Shown here: positions 9,781 to 18,601 of the stretch, piece by piece | Layout: each line of letters begins with the position of its first letter | Position numbering within the stretch: the first letter of the stretch is position 1 | NCBI RefSeq assembly: GCF_031457495.1 | Contig: NZ_JAVDWM010000001.1 | Location: forward strand, 1,166,001 to 1,230,000 | Length of the DNA: 64,000 bases | Direction of reading: 5' to 3' | Origin: Sphingopyxis sp. BE259 | GTDB taxonomy: Bacteria > Pseudomonadota > Alphaproteobacteria > Sphingomonadales > Sphingomonadaceae | The notes under the pieces: model-generated | What the model was told of the DNA's origin: nothing | The model's input: the letters and a program-made list of their open reading frames with translations, nothing else | Databases searched by the model: none | Program-made: the position numbers and the translations under genes

Positions 9781-10274
9781 TGGCTGACGAACAGACCATG
9801 ACCGATCTCAAGGACCTTGGTGGCGCCGTCGAAGGCACCGCCGCTCCGGTTTCGACCGCGCCGCTGCGCGAAAAGATCGTCGATAAGCAGGGCCGCGCTT
9901 ATGCGACCGGCCGCCGCAAGGACGCCGTTGCCCGCGTGTGGCTGAAGCCCGGCACGGGCAAGATTACGATCAACGGCCGCGACCAGGAAGTCTATTTCGC
10001 GCGTCCGACGCTGCGTCTCGTGATCAACCAGCCTTTCGGTCTGACCGATCGCGTTGGCAGCTATGACATTGTCGCCACCGTCAAGGGCGGTGGTCTGTCG
10101 GGCCAGGCAGGCGCTGTGCTGCATGGCATCGCGCAGGCGCTGACCCGTTTCGAACCCGCCCTGCGCGGCGCGGTCAAGACCGCCGGGTTCCTGACCCGCG
10201 ACAGCCGCGCCGTCGAGCGTAAGAAGTATGGCAAGGCCAAGGCTCGCCGCAGCTTCCAGTTCTCGAAGCGCTAA
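9780..10274 (+). CDS. rpsI: 30S ribosomal protein S9
   Basis: The 164-residue product has an acidic N-terminal extension of about 35 residues, common in alphaproteobacteria, followed by the S9 core: [29 protein letters not shown] and [18 protein letters not shown]. It ends in the conserved basic tail [11 protein letters not shown], whose Lys-Arg end contacts tRNA in the P site. Translation is coupled to rplM. Confidence 0.98.
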   Translation: MADEQTMTDLKDLGGAVEGTAAPVSTAPLREKIVDKQGRAYATGRRKDAVARVWLKPGTGKITINGRDQEVYFARPTLRLVINQPFGLTDRVGSYDIVATVKGGGLSGQAGAVLHGIAQALTRFEPALRGAVKTAGFLTRDSRAVERKKYGKAKARRSFQFSKR

Positions 10275-10302
10275 CAGCTTTTTCACCGACGGGTGGAAAG
10301 GG

Positions 10303-10334
10303 AAGGGCGGTCCGGCAACGGGCCGCCCTTTTTC
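10303..10334 (+). terminator. Rho-independent terminator of rplM-rpsI
   Basis: A 12-bp stem (aagggcggtccg with cgggccgccctt, one G-U) is closed by a GCAA tetraloop and followed by a T-run. A nearly identical copy follows the next gene. Confidence 0.9.
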
Positions 10335-10472
10335 ATGCGCGCGACGCGCACGAGAAACCGCGTTAAATATCTATAAATAGGCCATTGTCTAATTGCGCGG
10401 CGTGGTTAAGCTATCCCAATGCGCCGACTCCTGACCCGGATGAGGTGTTCTCTAATACTACGGGGGTAGTTT

Positions 10473-13400
10473 ATGAATTTACGTGTTGATTCGCGGCGTG
10501 CGCGCCGCGGAGGTTTGTTGGCGTCCGCTTGCATCGCAGGTCTTTTTCAAATTTCGCCCGCGCTGGCGCAGGTTGACGCGAGCGTCGCGCCGACCAGCGG
10601 CGAAGGATATATTGCCGCAACCCAGCCCGAACCACAGGCTGACCTGGTGTCGATCACCGCCGCGCCGACGATCGAGCCGATCGCCCCCGAACCCGAAATC
10701 CTGATCGCCAATCCCGGCACGCCAACCACGGCACGCGATCCGGTGAACATCACCGGGATCAGCCAGATGATCATCGACAATGGCGGCGGTTCGGTCGGTC
10801 TGTGCACCGGCACCCTGATCAATCCGCGCACCGTGCTGTTCGCGGCGCACTGCGTCAACAGCCGCGCCGCGACCGCCTATGGCGCCAATTCGGGCGGCAC
10901 CGCGATCGGCTTCGGCTTTGAAACCAACACCCGGGCCAACGCCGCCGGCCAGACCGATGAACTGGTGCGCTGGCTGCTCGGCGGGGCCGGCGGTGCGGGC
11001 AAATACCAGACCAACATCGCGCAAGCGTTCTACAACGCGAACTGGGTCAATTATAATCCCCTGTCGCTCGAACCCGCGGCGCGCAGTTTCCTGTATGGCG
11101 ACGTCGCGATCGCCGCGCTCGACACGCCGGCCGCGAATATCCCGACCTGGGCGCTGATGTTCTCACCGCTGACCAACACCGGCACGATTGGCGCGTCGGG
11201 CACGGGCTACAACGTCGGAATCGCCGGCTATGGCAACAATGGTAACGGCACGTCGGGTCCGGGCGTCGGTAACAACAACAATATCGACTTCCGCCGCCGC
11301 GCGGCCGAAAATATCCTTGGCGCACTGACCGATTTGCAGACGTTCGAGGGATTCCTGTTCGGCGGGGCGCCCAACGGCCTGACCCAGAATCTCTATTTCA
11401 TCGATTTCGATGATCCGCGTCGCGGCATGACCGGCGCAAGCCCGTTTGATTTCAACGCGTTTCGCGACAATGCCCGGACCAACCCGAACGGCAATTCGCT
11501 GGAAGGCATCACGTCGGGCGGCGATTCGGGCGGTCCGCTGATCCTGCAAAACACGTTCGCGCGCCAGGTTGTCCTTGGCGTCCTGTCGGGCGGCTACACC
11601 CGCTTTTTCGGCGGCCAGCCGGCCAACGGCTACGGCACCGTCGCCTTCTATCAGCCGCTCTATCTCTATTGGGACTGGATCGCGGCGAACAATCCCTATC
11701 ATTATGTGTCGGCCAAGGCGGGCAACGGGTCGTGGACCGATCCCAACCATTGGGTGTCGACGATCGACCCGTCGTACATGATCCAGTCGGGCGGCCAGTT
11801 GGTCAACGGCATCCCGACGCTGACCGGTGAGCAAAAAGACGGCACCATCGGCGATTTCGGCCAAATCTGTTTCCAGAGCGGCGGCACCAGCGATTGCCTC
11901 GATACCCGGACGGGCGTCGAAGTCGTCGAGGCTCGGCCGATCGGGACGTCGGATGACAATGCCGGGTCGACGTCGGTCGCGGACATCGCGGCGACAGGTG
12001 TCGCGACCCGCGATGGCCTGATCCCCGGCGCGCAGCCCGAGGCGCAAGCCGCGGCAACCCCGCTGCCCGTCGCGACGCTGGCCAACGGCCTGCCCGGCGC
12101 GACGAATTTCGTGCCGAACAACGTCGATCCGGTCCGCACTGCGGGCACCGCGCCGCGCTATTTTGACGTGACGCTCAGCGCCACCGGGCTCACGACGCTG
12201 TCGGGCGCCAATGTGACGGTCGACCGCCTGACTATCGGCACGGCGGGCGCCGCGCTGCAGATCGATTCCGGGGCATCGCTGTCGTCGCTGATCAACGTCA
12301 ACCAGCTGGCGGGCATGGTCACGGTCAACGGGACGCTCAGCTCGGTCGGCGACTACAGCCTGTTCGGCGGCGGCCTGATGGGGTCGGGGCGGATCAACGC
12401 GCCGTTCCTGACCAGCGTGCTTGGCCAGATCGCGCCGGGCACCCCGACGACGATCGGGACGCTGACGGTCGGCGGCAATCTTGTGCTGTCGTCGGGCAGC
12501 AACCTGTTCATCAACTTCGGTCCCAACGGCACTTCCGACGTGCTGGCGGTGGTGGCCAGCGGCACGTCGGCCGGTGCGGCTGCGCTGGGCGGCGCGGTCA
12601 GCTTTTCGCCGGTGGCGGGGACGCAGGTCGCGGCGGGCAACCGCTATACCTTCCTGACCGCGGCGGGCGGCGTGACCGGCACCTTCGGATCGGCCAATTC
12701 GCTGTCGGCGATCCTGACCCCGCGGCTGACCTATGGTCCGAACAGCGTATCGGTCGAGATCCAGGCGGGTCGCTACAGCGACGTCGTTGCCGCGACCGCG
12801 GTGCAGAGCGCCTACGCCCAATTGCTTGACCAGTCGCGCGGCACCGCGGGGCTGGCCAGCGTCTATGGCCCGCTTGACCAGCAGAACGCGGCAACGATCC
12901 GCGCCACGCTCGAAAGCTGGGCGCCGCGGACTGAAACGCTGCGCGGTTCGCTCGCGACGGTGGCGGTCGACAACATGTCGCGCTTCACTCGCGATCGCCT
13001 GCTTCAGCTCGATGACGGCGACATGGGCGGCACCCTGTCGATGATCGGCCGCCCGGTGCAGTTGGCGCAGCTCAACATGACCGCGGTCGGCGCCGATACG
13101 ATGGCGGTGCGGTCGGACAGCGATGCGGTGACGGTGCAGCAGGGCCGCTTGCCCGACGACACGAGCGCCTTTTTGGCCGGCGGCTATCTCGACGGTGACA
13201 GCCGTCCGATGGCGAGCGCGCTGCCGGGCGGGGGCCGCGACCAGTTCGACGGCTTCTACTTGGCCGGCGGCATCGAAAAGGCCCTCGACGAGGGCAGCGT
13301 GATCGGCTTCGCGCTCAGCTATACCGATGTCGATGGCACCACCCCGATCGCGGGCCAAACGGCCAGCGGCAGCCTGTATCAGGGCACGCTGTACGGCAAG

Positions 13401-13991
13401 TCGGCGCTGGGCGGCGGCATCGAGCTGGCGACGCAGGTCAGCGCCGGTGCATTCGATTCGCGCACGACGCGGGTCGCCGACCTGATCGGCACGCCATTCA
13501 CGCTGACCGGTGACGACACCGCGTTGATCTTCACCGGCGAAGTCAGCCTGGGCAAGAATTTCGACCTCGGTTCGGTCGAGTTCGGGCCGCGGGTTGCGGC
13601 GCGGGCCAGCCATATCGGCTTTTCCGACATCAAGGAAAATGGCGGCGGTCCGGCATTGCGGCTCGACCGGTCGAGCTTCAACAGCCTGCAGGCGCGCGCC
13701 GGTCTGGCGCTGTCGGGCAAGAAGGGCAGTAGTTTCCAGCCGCACCTCAGCGCCGATTTCGTCCATGAGTTTGAAGACGCCCCGGCATCGTTCGGCGCCA
13801 CTTTTGTGGGCGGCCCCGGACCCAATGCGATCTTCGGCCTGGCCGGCACCGACCAAGACTGGTTCGAAGTCGGCGGCGGCGTGACGATCACGACCGGCAA
13901 TATTGACCTGTCGATCGGCGCTGACACGACGATCGGCCGCAAGGACGTGTCGAACCAGAGCTACCGCGGTTCGGTGACCTTCCACTTCTGA
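10473..13991 (+). CDS. Autotransporter serine protease
   Basis: This 1172-residue protein is a type V secreted trypsin-like protease. An extended signal peptide (residues 1-32, ending SPALAQ) precedes a chymotrypsin-fold domain with His126 in LFAAHC, a likely Asp210 in YGDVAIAALD and Ser352 in GGDSGGPL. A beta-helical passenger with autotransporter strand repeats follows at about 560-770 (GASLSSLINVNQLAG, GSGRINAPFL). The C-terminal ~280 residues form the outer-membrane barrel, ending with the BamA-recognised aromatic tail VTFHF. The gene is monocistronic and framed by two near-identical terminators. Natural substrate unknown. Confidence 0.9.
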   Translation: MNLRVDSRRARRGGLLASACIAGLFQISPALAQVDASVAPTSGEGYIAATQPEPQADLVSITAAPTIEPIAPEPEILIANPGTPTTARDPVNITGISQMIIDNGGGSVGLCTGTLINPRTVLFAAHCVNSRAATAYGANSGGTAIGFGFETNTRANAAGQTDELVRWLLGGAGGAGKYQTNIAQAFYNANWVNYNPLSLEPAARSFLYGDVAIAALDTPAANIPTWALMFSPLTNTGTIGASGTGYNVGIAGYGNNGNGTSGPGVGNNNNIDFRRRAAENILGALTDLQTFEGFLFGGAPNGLTQNLYFIDFDDPRRGMTGASPFDFNAFRDNARTNPNGNSLEGITSGGDSGGPLILQNTFARQVVLGVLSGGYTRFFGGQPANGYGTVAFYQPLYLYWDWIAANNPYHYVSAKAGNGSWTDPNHWVSTIDPSYMIQSGGQLVNGIPTLTGEQKDGTIGDFGQICFQSGGTSDCLDTRTGVEVVEARPIGTSDDNAGSTSVADIAATGVATRDGLIPGAQPEAQAAATPLPVATLANGLPGATNFVPNNVDPVRTAGTAPRYFDVTLSATGLTTLSGANVTVDRLTIGTAGAALQIDSGASLSSLINVNQLAGMVTVNGTLSSVGDYSLFGGGLMGSGRINAPFLTSVLGQIAPGTPTTIGTLTVGGNLVLSSGSNLFINFGPNGTSDVLAVVASGTSAGAAALGGAVSFSPVAGTQVAAGNRYTFLTAAGGVTGTFGSANSLSAILTPRLTYGPNSVSVEIQAGRYSDVVAATAVQSAYAQLLDQSRGTAGLASVYGPLDQQNAATIRATLESWAPRTETLRGSLATVAVDNMSRFTRDRLLQLDDGDMGGTLSMIGRPVQLAQLNMTAVGADTMAVRSDSDAVTVQQGRLPDDTSAFLAGGYLDGDSRPMASALPGGGRDQFDGFYLAGGIEKALDEGSVIGFALSYTDVDGTTPIAGQTASGSLYQGTLYGKSALGGGIELATQVSAGAFDSRTTRVADLIGTPFTLTGDDTALIFTGEVSLGKNFDLGSVEFGPRVAARASHIGFSDIKENGGGPALRLDRSSFNSLQARAGLALSGKKGSSFQPHLSADFVHEFEDAPASFGATFVGGPGPNAIFGLAGTDQDWFEVGGGVTITTGNIDLSIGADTTIGRKDVSNQSYRGSVTFHF

Positions 13992-14015
13992 TCGAAACCC
14001 GGCCAAAAAAGGGGG

Positions 14016-14046
14016 AGGGCGGTCCGGCGACGGGCCGCCCTTTTTC
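14016..14046 (+). terminator. Rho-independent terminator of the autotransporter gene
   Basis: An 11-12-bp GC stem with a GCGA tetraloop is followed by five T. It matches 10304-10334 at 30 of 31 positions; the only difference is in the loop. Confidence 0.9.
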
Positions 14047-14362
14047 GTGTCGGCATCGGGGTTGGGGAGCTGCCATTGCCGTCTTCGGTGATCCCGGGCC
14101 GGGGCCGCGATCCGGTCGGCGCATGGACCGGCTATCATGCCAAAGTTCAGGAAAGTTCAGCCTAGTGCAGCGCCGCATTTGTCGCGCTCGGCGGGCAGAG
14201 GGCGGCCGGGTCCTGGCCGCATCCGAAATCCGGGCAGCGACCGCCTTTGCCTGTAAATTGAAAGAGCTGAGATGAAGGCTGGCACAGTGGAACAATGTAG
14301 GACAGCGCTTTTTTTTGATCGGCGGATGGCCGCTTTGGGGTGGGAAGCTGCAATTCCCCAAA
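14047..14362. other. Non-coding stretch with no recognised gene
   Basis: No open frame here has credible codon use or a start. The only signal seen is an eight-T run at 14309-14316 after a weak gctg/cagc pairing, which might end a short transcript on the + strand. Otherwise I see nothing. Confidence 0.5.
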
Positions 14363-14445
14363 TTCGTCATCCCCGCGAAAGCGGGGACCCAGAGCGTGCG
14401 TAGGCTAACCCCACCCTGGGTTCCCGCTTTCGCGGGAATGACGAA
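14363..14445. repeat. REPIN-like pair of inverted palindromes
   Basis: Two 30-nt arms (14363-14392 and 14416-14445) are inverted copies with two differences. Each arm holds a 7-bp hairpin with a 4-nt loop (GAAA or TTTC) next to a ctgggt tag. The two differences change a C-G pair to T-A on both sides of the stem, so the hairpin is kept. Confidence 0.85.
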
Positions 14446-14500
14446 GTTGTAAGGTCCGGAACGTCTACTTCCGGCCGAATCCGGTCACCTCGCCTTGCAG

Positions 14501-15556
14501 CTACAACCGATCGAGGCTTCCCAGCGCGAGCGCCTGCCGCGCCGGGCGTTCGGCCATCACCGCGAACATTTCGTCGCCGCGATCGGTGCGTTCGACATTC
14601 ATCGAGGCAAAGACGGCCATGAAATAGCCGCTGAGGGCGCCGACTCGGTAGTCGTCCCACAGCGTTGCTGGGTCGGGGACAATGCCGTGGCCGACCAGCG
14701 CGGCGATCCAGTGATCGAACGCCGGACGGTCGGCGGCGGCGCGCTCGAACGGGTCGGCGATGCTGGTGCCGATCAGATAGGCGAGGTCGGTCGCCCCGCT
14801 GCCGCGCCCCAGCGTCTGCCAGTCGACGAGCCAGCAGGTGGCGCCGTCGGGGGCGAACAGGATATTGTCGATGCGAAGGTCGCCATGGACCAGCGTCCGT
14901 GCGGCGGGTTCGCGGGTCAGGTAAGCGTCGAGTTTGGCGACGATGCCCGCGCCGACGTCCAAGATTTCGGGCGCCAGGCGCGCCGCATACCGCTCGCGAA
15001 AGCCCAGATAGAGCTGCGGAAACAGGGCGCGGACCAGATCGCCATTGTCGCGTGCGAGCCATGGTAGCTGCGCCAGCCGCGGGTCGTTCCACAGAAGGGC
15101 GTGGAGGCGGGCCGCGGCGTCGATGCATGGCACAAGGCCCGCAAGGCCCAGTCCCGCAAGTTGGTCGCCTTGCCGTGCCGGGGCGAGATCGGACAGGATG
15201 AGGACGAAGTCGACCTCGTCGTCGGCGATCGCATGAAAGTGGCAGCGCGGCGCGGGCACCCCGCTGGCGGCGGCGAGTTCGTAATACCAGCTGACTTCCT
15301 TGACATAGGTGCCGGTGAGTTTGGCGATGTTGCGGCTGGCCTCGTCGTGGCTCGGGCATTTGGCGATGACGGTTGCGGGGGCGTCGGTTCCCGCCTGCCA
15401 GTCGCCATCCTCCCAATCGAGCGTCAGGCGGTAGCTGTCGCACATCTGCCCGGTGCCGACCTTGGCAGCGGTAAAGCCTTTCAGCTTTCCGGGCTGGCCT
15501 AGTACGGCACCGAGCCAGTCGGCCGTCATCGCGCCCGGCGACGTCGGAAAACTCAT
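14501..15556 (-). CDS. Phosphotransferase of the APH/ecdysteroid-kinase-like family
   Basis: The 351-residue protein has a small-molecule kinase fold. The catalytic loop LVHGDLRIDNILF gives Asp226 and Asn231, and the metal-binding VDW gives Asp245. The ATP-side lysine is probably in VIAKCP near residue 66. The sequence style (GTGQMCDSYRL, KEVSWYYEL) suits the acyl-alcohol or steroid kinase branch more than antibiotic resistance. Its start overlaps the 3' end of the next upstream gene by 4 nt, so both are one unit. Substrate not determinable from sequence. Confidence 0.8.
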   Translation of the reverse strand: MSFPTSPGAMTADWLGAVLGQPGKLKGFTAAKVGTGQMCDSYRLTLDWEDGDWQAGTDAPATVIAKCPSHDEASRNIAKLTGTYVKEVSWYYELAAASGVPAPRCHFHAIADDEVDFVLILSDLAPARQGDQLAGLGLAGLVPCIDAAARLHALLWNDPRLAQLPWLARDNGDLVRALFPQLYLGFRERYAARLAPEILDVGAGIVAKLDAYLTREPAARTLVHGDLRIDNILFAPDGATCWLVDWQTLGRGSGATDLAYLIGTSIADPFERAAADRPAFDHWIAALVGHGIVPDPATLWDDYRVGALSGYFMAVFASMNVERTDRGDEMFAVMAERPARQALALGSLDRL

Positions 15557-16641
15557 GCGGCGGGGTCCATCAACCCGGACAGGCCGGTCGGCGCGTGCGG
15601 GCCGACGAACAGTTGTTCGAGTACGCCGATGCCGACATCCGTGCGATCACAGTCGTTCAGCTCGGCGTGGACCAGCGCCTGAACGTGCATCGCCAGCGGA
15701 TTGCCCCACGCCCGCTCGGCTGCGGACAGGCTGTCGTGCGCGACGTCCAATCCGCCATGGTCGCAGCCGTGGCCCCAGACGGGATGTGTATAACCCAGCC
15801 CGCTCATCGCGAACAGCGGCCCGCTCGGGGTGAGGGTCAGCCGCGTGCTGGCATCGAAATCGGCGGTCAGGCTGGTCAGGCGCCGCGTCCCCGGCTGCCA
15901 GTCGGCAGCGAAGACCGGATCGGCATAATGACGTTCATTGCCATGGCTGCCGACCACTACGGCGCGGCGGTTCCACGCGCTGCCTTCGCCATCGTCGTTG
16001 CTGTGAAAAAACAGCGAGCGATCAGCGAAATTGCACGGCGTCCACAGCCAGAAAAATTGGTGAAAATTACCCTGCGGCGGCGGTTGCGGTTCCGAAGCGC
16101 CGACCGGGCGAATGCCCCAGCTGCGATCGCGCGTCCCGGCGCAGTCGGCGCCGATGTCGATCCGCTGTCCATCGACCGTCAGCCAGCCCGACCAATGGCC
16201 GTTCTGGGTCATGCGGGTGTAATCCATGAACAGGCGGGTGCCATTGCGGCGGGTGAAGCGCGGTTCCTCGATCGGGAAATGGCGCGCGGCGAAATGCAGT
16301 TCGCCGGCGAGCGGGCCATCGTTCGCGGCGATCGTCAGCGTCAGCCGCTCCAGCGGTGCGTCGATGGTGATCGCGATCGGCCCGACGGCCAGGTCGAGCC
16401 GCTCGCCCGCCGAGCGGCGGCTGGCGCGCAGATTATGCTGCACGCCGCCCGCCAGCACGCAAAAGGCGGCATCGACGATACCGAGCTGCGGATAAAAGCC
16501 CATCGCGGCGGCGAAGAAAACGGACCCGTCAGCTGAATAGCCGTTGAAGAAATAGCGATCGTAAAAATTGCGGTCGGTGCCCGCGAACGCGATCGGCTCG
16601 GCGCTCTGGTGCAGCGGGAAATCGTCGCCCTTGGTCAGCAT
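15553..16641 (-). CDS. Calycin-like protein (AttH/DUF7064-DUF7065 style), function unknown
   Basis: The 362-residue protein is cytoplasmic by sequence, beta-rich and tryptophan-rich, with blocks FNGYSADGSVFFAAAMG, RDRSWGIRPVG and QFFWLWTPCNF. The RSWG and the two-lobed pattern recall the hydroxyneurosporene-synthase/AttH lipocalin-type fold and the DUF7064/DUF7065 families often found beside APH-like kinases in sphingomonads. It overlaps the phosphotransferase gene by 4 nt, so the two probably act on the same, likely hydrophobic, substrate. The family match is from memory and tentative. Confidence 0.6.
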   Translation of the reverse strand: MLTKGDDFPLHQSAEPIAFAGTDRNFYDRYFFNGYSADGSVFFAAAMGFYPQLGIVDAAFCVLAGGVQHNLRASRRSAGERLDLAVGPIAITIDAPLERLTLTIAANDGPLAGELHFAARHFPIEEPRFTRRNGTRLFMDYTRMTQNGHWSGWLTVDGQRIDIGADCAGTRDRSWGIRPVGASEPQPPPQGNFHQFFWLWTPCNFADRSLFFHSNDDGEGSAWNRRAVVVGSHGNERHYADPVFAADWQPGTRRLTSLTADFDASTRLTLTPSGPLFAMSGLGYTHPVWGHGCDHGGLDVAHDSLSAAERAWGNPLAMHVQALVHAELNDCDRTDVGIGVLEQLFVGPHAPTGLSGLMDPAA

Positions 16642-16693
16642 CGCTTGTCCTCATCCCGTTTTTTCTTGCAACCTAACGGGATCGGACGCGGCG

Positions 16694-17542
16694 TCAATGC
16701 ACTGGCGGATCGACCGGTGGAACGGCGTGGATCGGCGCGACGGGCTCGCCCGGTTCGCGCGGAGGCAGCGCGTCGGGCGGGACGTCGTCGATCAGCATGT
16801 CGAGCGTCGGCACCGCGTCGATATTGCGGACGCGGACCGTGACTTCGCCGTCCCTGATCCTGAGTTCGTTGAAGCTGGGCGGGGTCGAGCGGATGCGCTG
16901 CGACAAGGTGCCCGCACCGATCATCCGGACGGGGCCGGCGGTGGTCGGCGCGATCAGGTCGAACGCGTCATGGACATGGCCGGTCAGCACCGCCGTGACG
17001 CCGCGTGATGCCAATGCTTCGAGGGCGCGCGCGCCGCCGCGGGTCAGCGCGCGGCCCTTGGTGCCTGCCTCGACGAGCGGATGATGCGCGGTGACCAGCG
17101 CGGTGGTCCCGCCGGGCAGCGCGTCGATGGCGGCCAGCGTCTTGGCGAGAGCGTCCTGCGTCACCCAGCCTTTCGACCAGTCGAGCCGCCACTGGGCGCG
17201 TGCCGTGGTCTTGAGCGGCACGACGGCCACCCCCGCGAGATTCAACTCGCGCTCGACCAGCCGCTCTATCCGCCGGATGCGGCGATACGGCCAGAAAAAG
17301 CGCGCGAACGGGTTGAAATAGGGCAGGTCGTGATTGCCGACCTCGACCGTGACCGGCACGTCGAGCGCCTCGATCCAGTCGCACGCTGCGGCGAATTCAT
17401 GGGTTCGCGCGCGCATCGTCAGGTCGCCGGTGATTAGCACCGCGTCGGGTTGCTCGCGGCGCACGCAATCGCGAAACCAGTCGAGCGCGGCGCGATCCTC
17501 CAGCCCGAAATGCAGGTCGCTGATGTGGAACAGCCGGGTCAT
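16694..17542 (-). CDS. Calcineurin-like metallophosphoesterase
   Basis: The 282-residue protein carries the full two-metal phosphoesterase set: ISDLHFG (Asp9, His11), ITGDLT (Asp40), VGNHDLPYF (Asn70, His71), AHHPL (about 152-156) and TGHVHD (about 188-192). The size and motif spacing suit the class that hydrolyses cyclic nucleotides, UDP-sugar lipids or phosphodiesters. It overlaps the upstream lipid-kinase-like gene by 4 nt, so the two are co-translated. No signal peptide; cytoplasmic. Substrate unknown. Confidence 0.85.
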   Translation of the reverse strand: MTRLFHISDLHFGLEDRAALDWFRDCVRREQPDAVLITGDLTMRARTHEFAAACDWIEALDVPVTVEVGNHDLPYFNPFARFFWPYRRIRRIERLVERELNLAGVAVVPLKTTARAQWRLDWSKGWVTQDALAKTLAAIDALPGGTTALVTAHHPLVEAGTKGRALTRGGARALEALASRGVTAVLTGHVHDAFDLIAPTTAGPVRMIGAGTLSQRIRSTPPSFNELRIRDGEVTVRVRNIDAVPTLDMLIDDVPPDALPPREPGEPVAPIHAVPPVDPPVH

Positions 17543-18369
17543 GCCGTCGCGATGAAATCGACCGCGCTGGTGTCGAGCGAAAATGTTGCGGGCGAAGCCA
17601 CCTCGTCCAGCTCGCCATCGAACTCCAGGCTGATCTGCTTATCGCTTTCCAGCACGATGGTTGTACCGGTCGCGATCGGCTCGCTCGGCCCGTCGCGAAA
17701 ATCGCCGCCCAGCCACGCTAAACCGTGGCGCAGCACATCGCCGGTGCCTTCGGTCAAGATGCCGTCGGCGCGGATGCCCGCGGCAGTCGGGGTCAGGATC
17801 ACCGCCGGATAGGCCCTGCCGTCGGTGCCGATGCGGACGCCCGGGGCGTTCATCATCTCGTCGAGGGCGTCAGGCGCGGCACGCGTCGCCTCGATCAACC
17901 CGTCCTGTCGCATCGTCTCGCGCACCTCAGCCCAGCGCGTTGCCGGACCGGCGACGACGGTGATGAAGGCGGTGCCGGTGTCAGATACGACCGTTGGAAT
18001 CGGGCGGCGCCGCCCCTTGCCGGATAGCGCGTCGGCGACGATCTCGGTCGCCGGGCGATCGCCGTGCAGCGCCTTTGACAACAGGTTGAGCGTGCCGCCG
18101 GGCAACGGCAGGATCGCGCCGTCCCAGCCAGCCGCCCGCATCGCCGCAGCGTTGATCGTGCCGTCGCCGGTCCAAACCAGCAGCAGGTCGATGCGTTGCT
18201 GTTTCAACGCGGCGGCATCGGGAATCTCGCCGTCGGGCAGCGCGAAGGTCGCGACCAACGGGGCGCTGTGGGCGCGGCAAATCTCGACAATCTCCTCGCG
18301 CACGGCGGCGTCATGGCTGCCGCTCTGGGTATTGCAGATCAGGGCGGGGCGGGTGAAGGAACTGGTCAT
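17539..18369 (-). CDS. Diacylglycerol-kinase-family protein
   Basis: The 276-residue protein has the DAGK catalytic fold signature: LLLVWTGDGTINAAAMRAAG at about 62-81 (the usual GGDGTxN appears as TGDGTIN) and the second loop LPGGTLNLLSKALHGD at about 89-104. A beta-rich C-terminal domain follows. Such proteins phosphorylate lipids such as diacylglycerol, sphingoid bases or ceramide. The first Gly of the motif is replaced by Thr, which could matter for activity. It is coupled to a phosphoesterase and adjoins a possible lipid-headgroup locus. Confidence 0.75.
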   Translation of the reverse strand: MTSSFTRPALICNTQSGSHDAAVREEIVEICRAHSAPLVATFALPDGEIPDAAALKQQRIDLLLVWTGDGTINAAAMRAAGWDGAILPLPGGTLNLLSKALHGDRPATEIVADALSGKGRRRPIPTVVSDTGTAFITVVAGPATRWAEVRETMRQDGLIEATRAAPDALDEMMNAPGVRIGTDGRAYPAVILTPTAAGIRADGILTEGTGDVLRHGLAWLGGDFRDGPSEPIATGTTIVLESDKQISLEFDGELDEVASPATFSLDTSAVDFIATA

Positions 18370-18422
18370 CGTGCTGTCCTACGCATGAGCGTGCAAAAGG
18401 TGGCCGAATTGCCTTCCTGCTT

Positions 18423-18540
18423 TTCGTCATCCCGGATCCTTCGACAGGCTTAGGACAGGCTTGATCCGGGATCCATCGGTCCTTTCCGGCATGCCCTTGC
18501 ACAGAATTCATCGACTCCGGATCAAGTCCGGAGTGACGAA
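18423..18540. repeat. Inverted-repeat intergenic element
   Basis: The outer arms ttcgtcatcccgga (18423-18436) and tccggagtgacgaa (18527-18540) are inverted with two differences. Each side also folds on itself (gatcc...ggatc and ctccgga/tccggag). It lies between divergently transcribed genes. Confidence 0.65.
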
Positions 18541-18601
18541 GTGAGGTTTCGGTCATGTCCGCCGCTTGTTCCCCGCGCCACCGCGCGGTAGGACGCTGGC
18601 C

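Noticed and set aside
11163..14138. 991-codon open frame on the minus strand opposite the autotransporter gene
   Set aside because: Its product is Arg/Asp-rich low-complexity sequence without any family motif, as expected for the antisense frame of a high-G+C gene with strong codon bias.
14363..14445. CRISPR repeat
   Set aside because: There are only two inverted copies, with no regular spacers or direct-repeat array and no cas gene.
14501..15556. Aminoglycoside-resistance gene
   Set aside because: The kinase motifs are shared by the whole superfamily; context and sequence style favour a metabolic small-molecule kinase.
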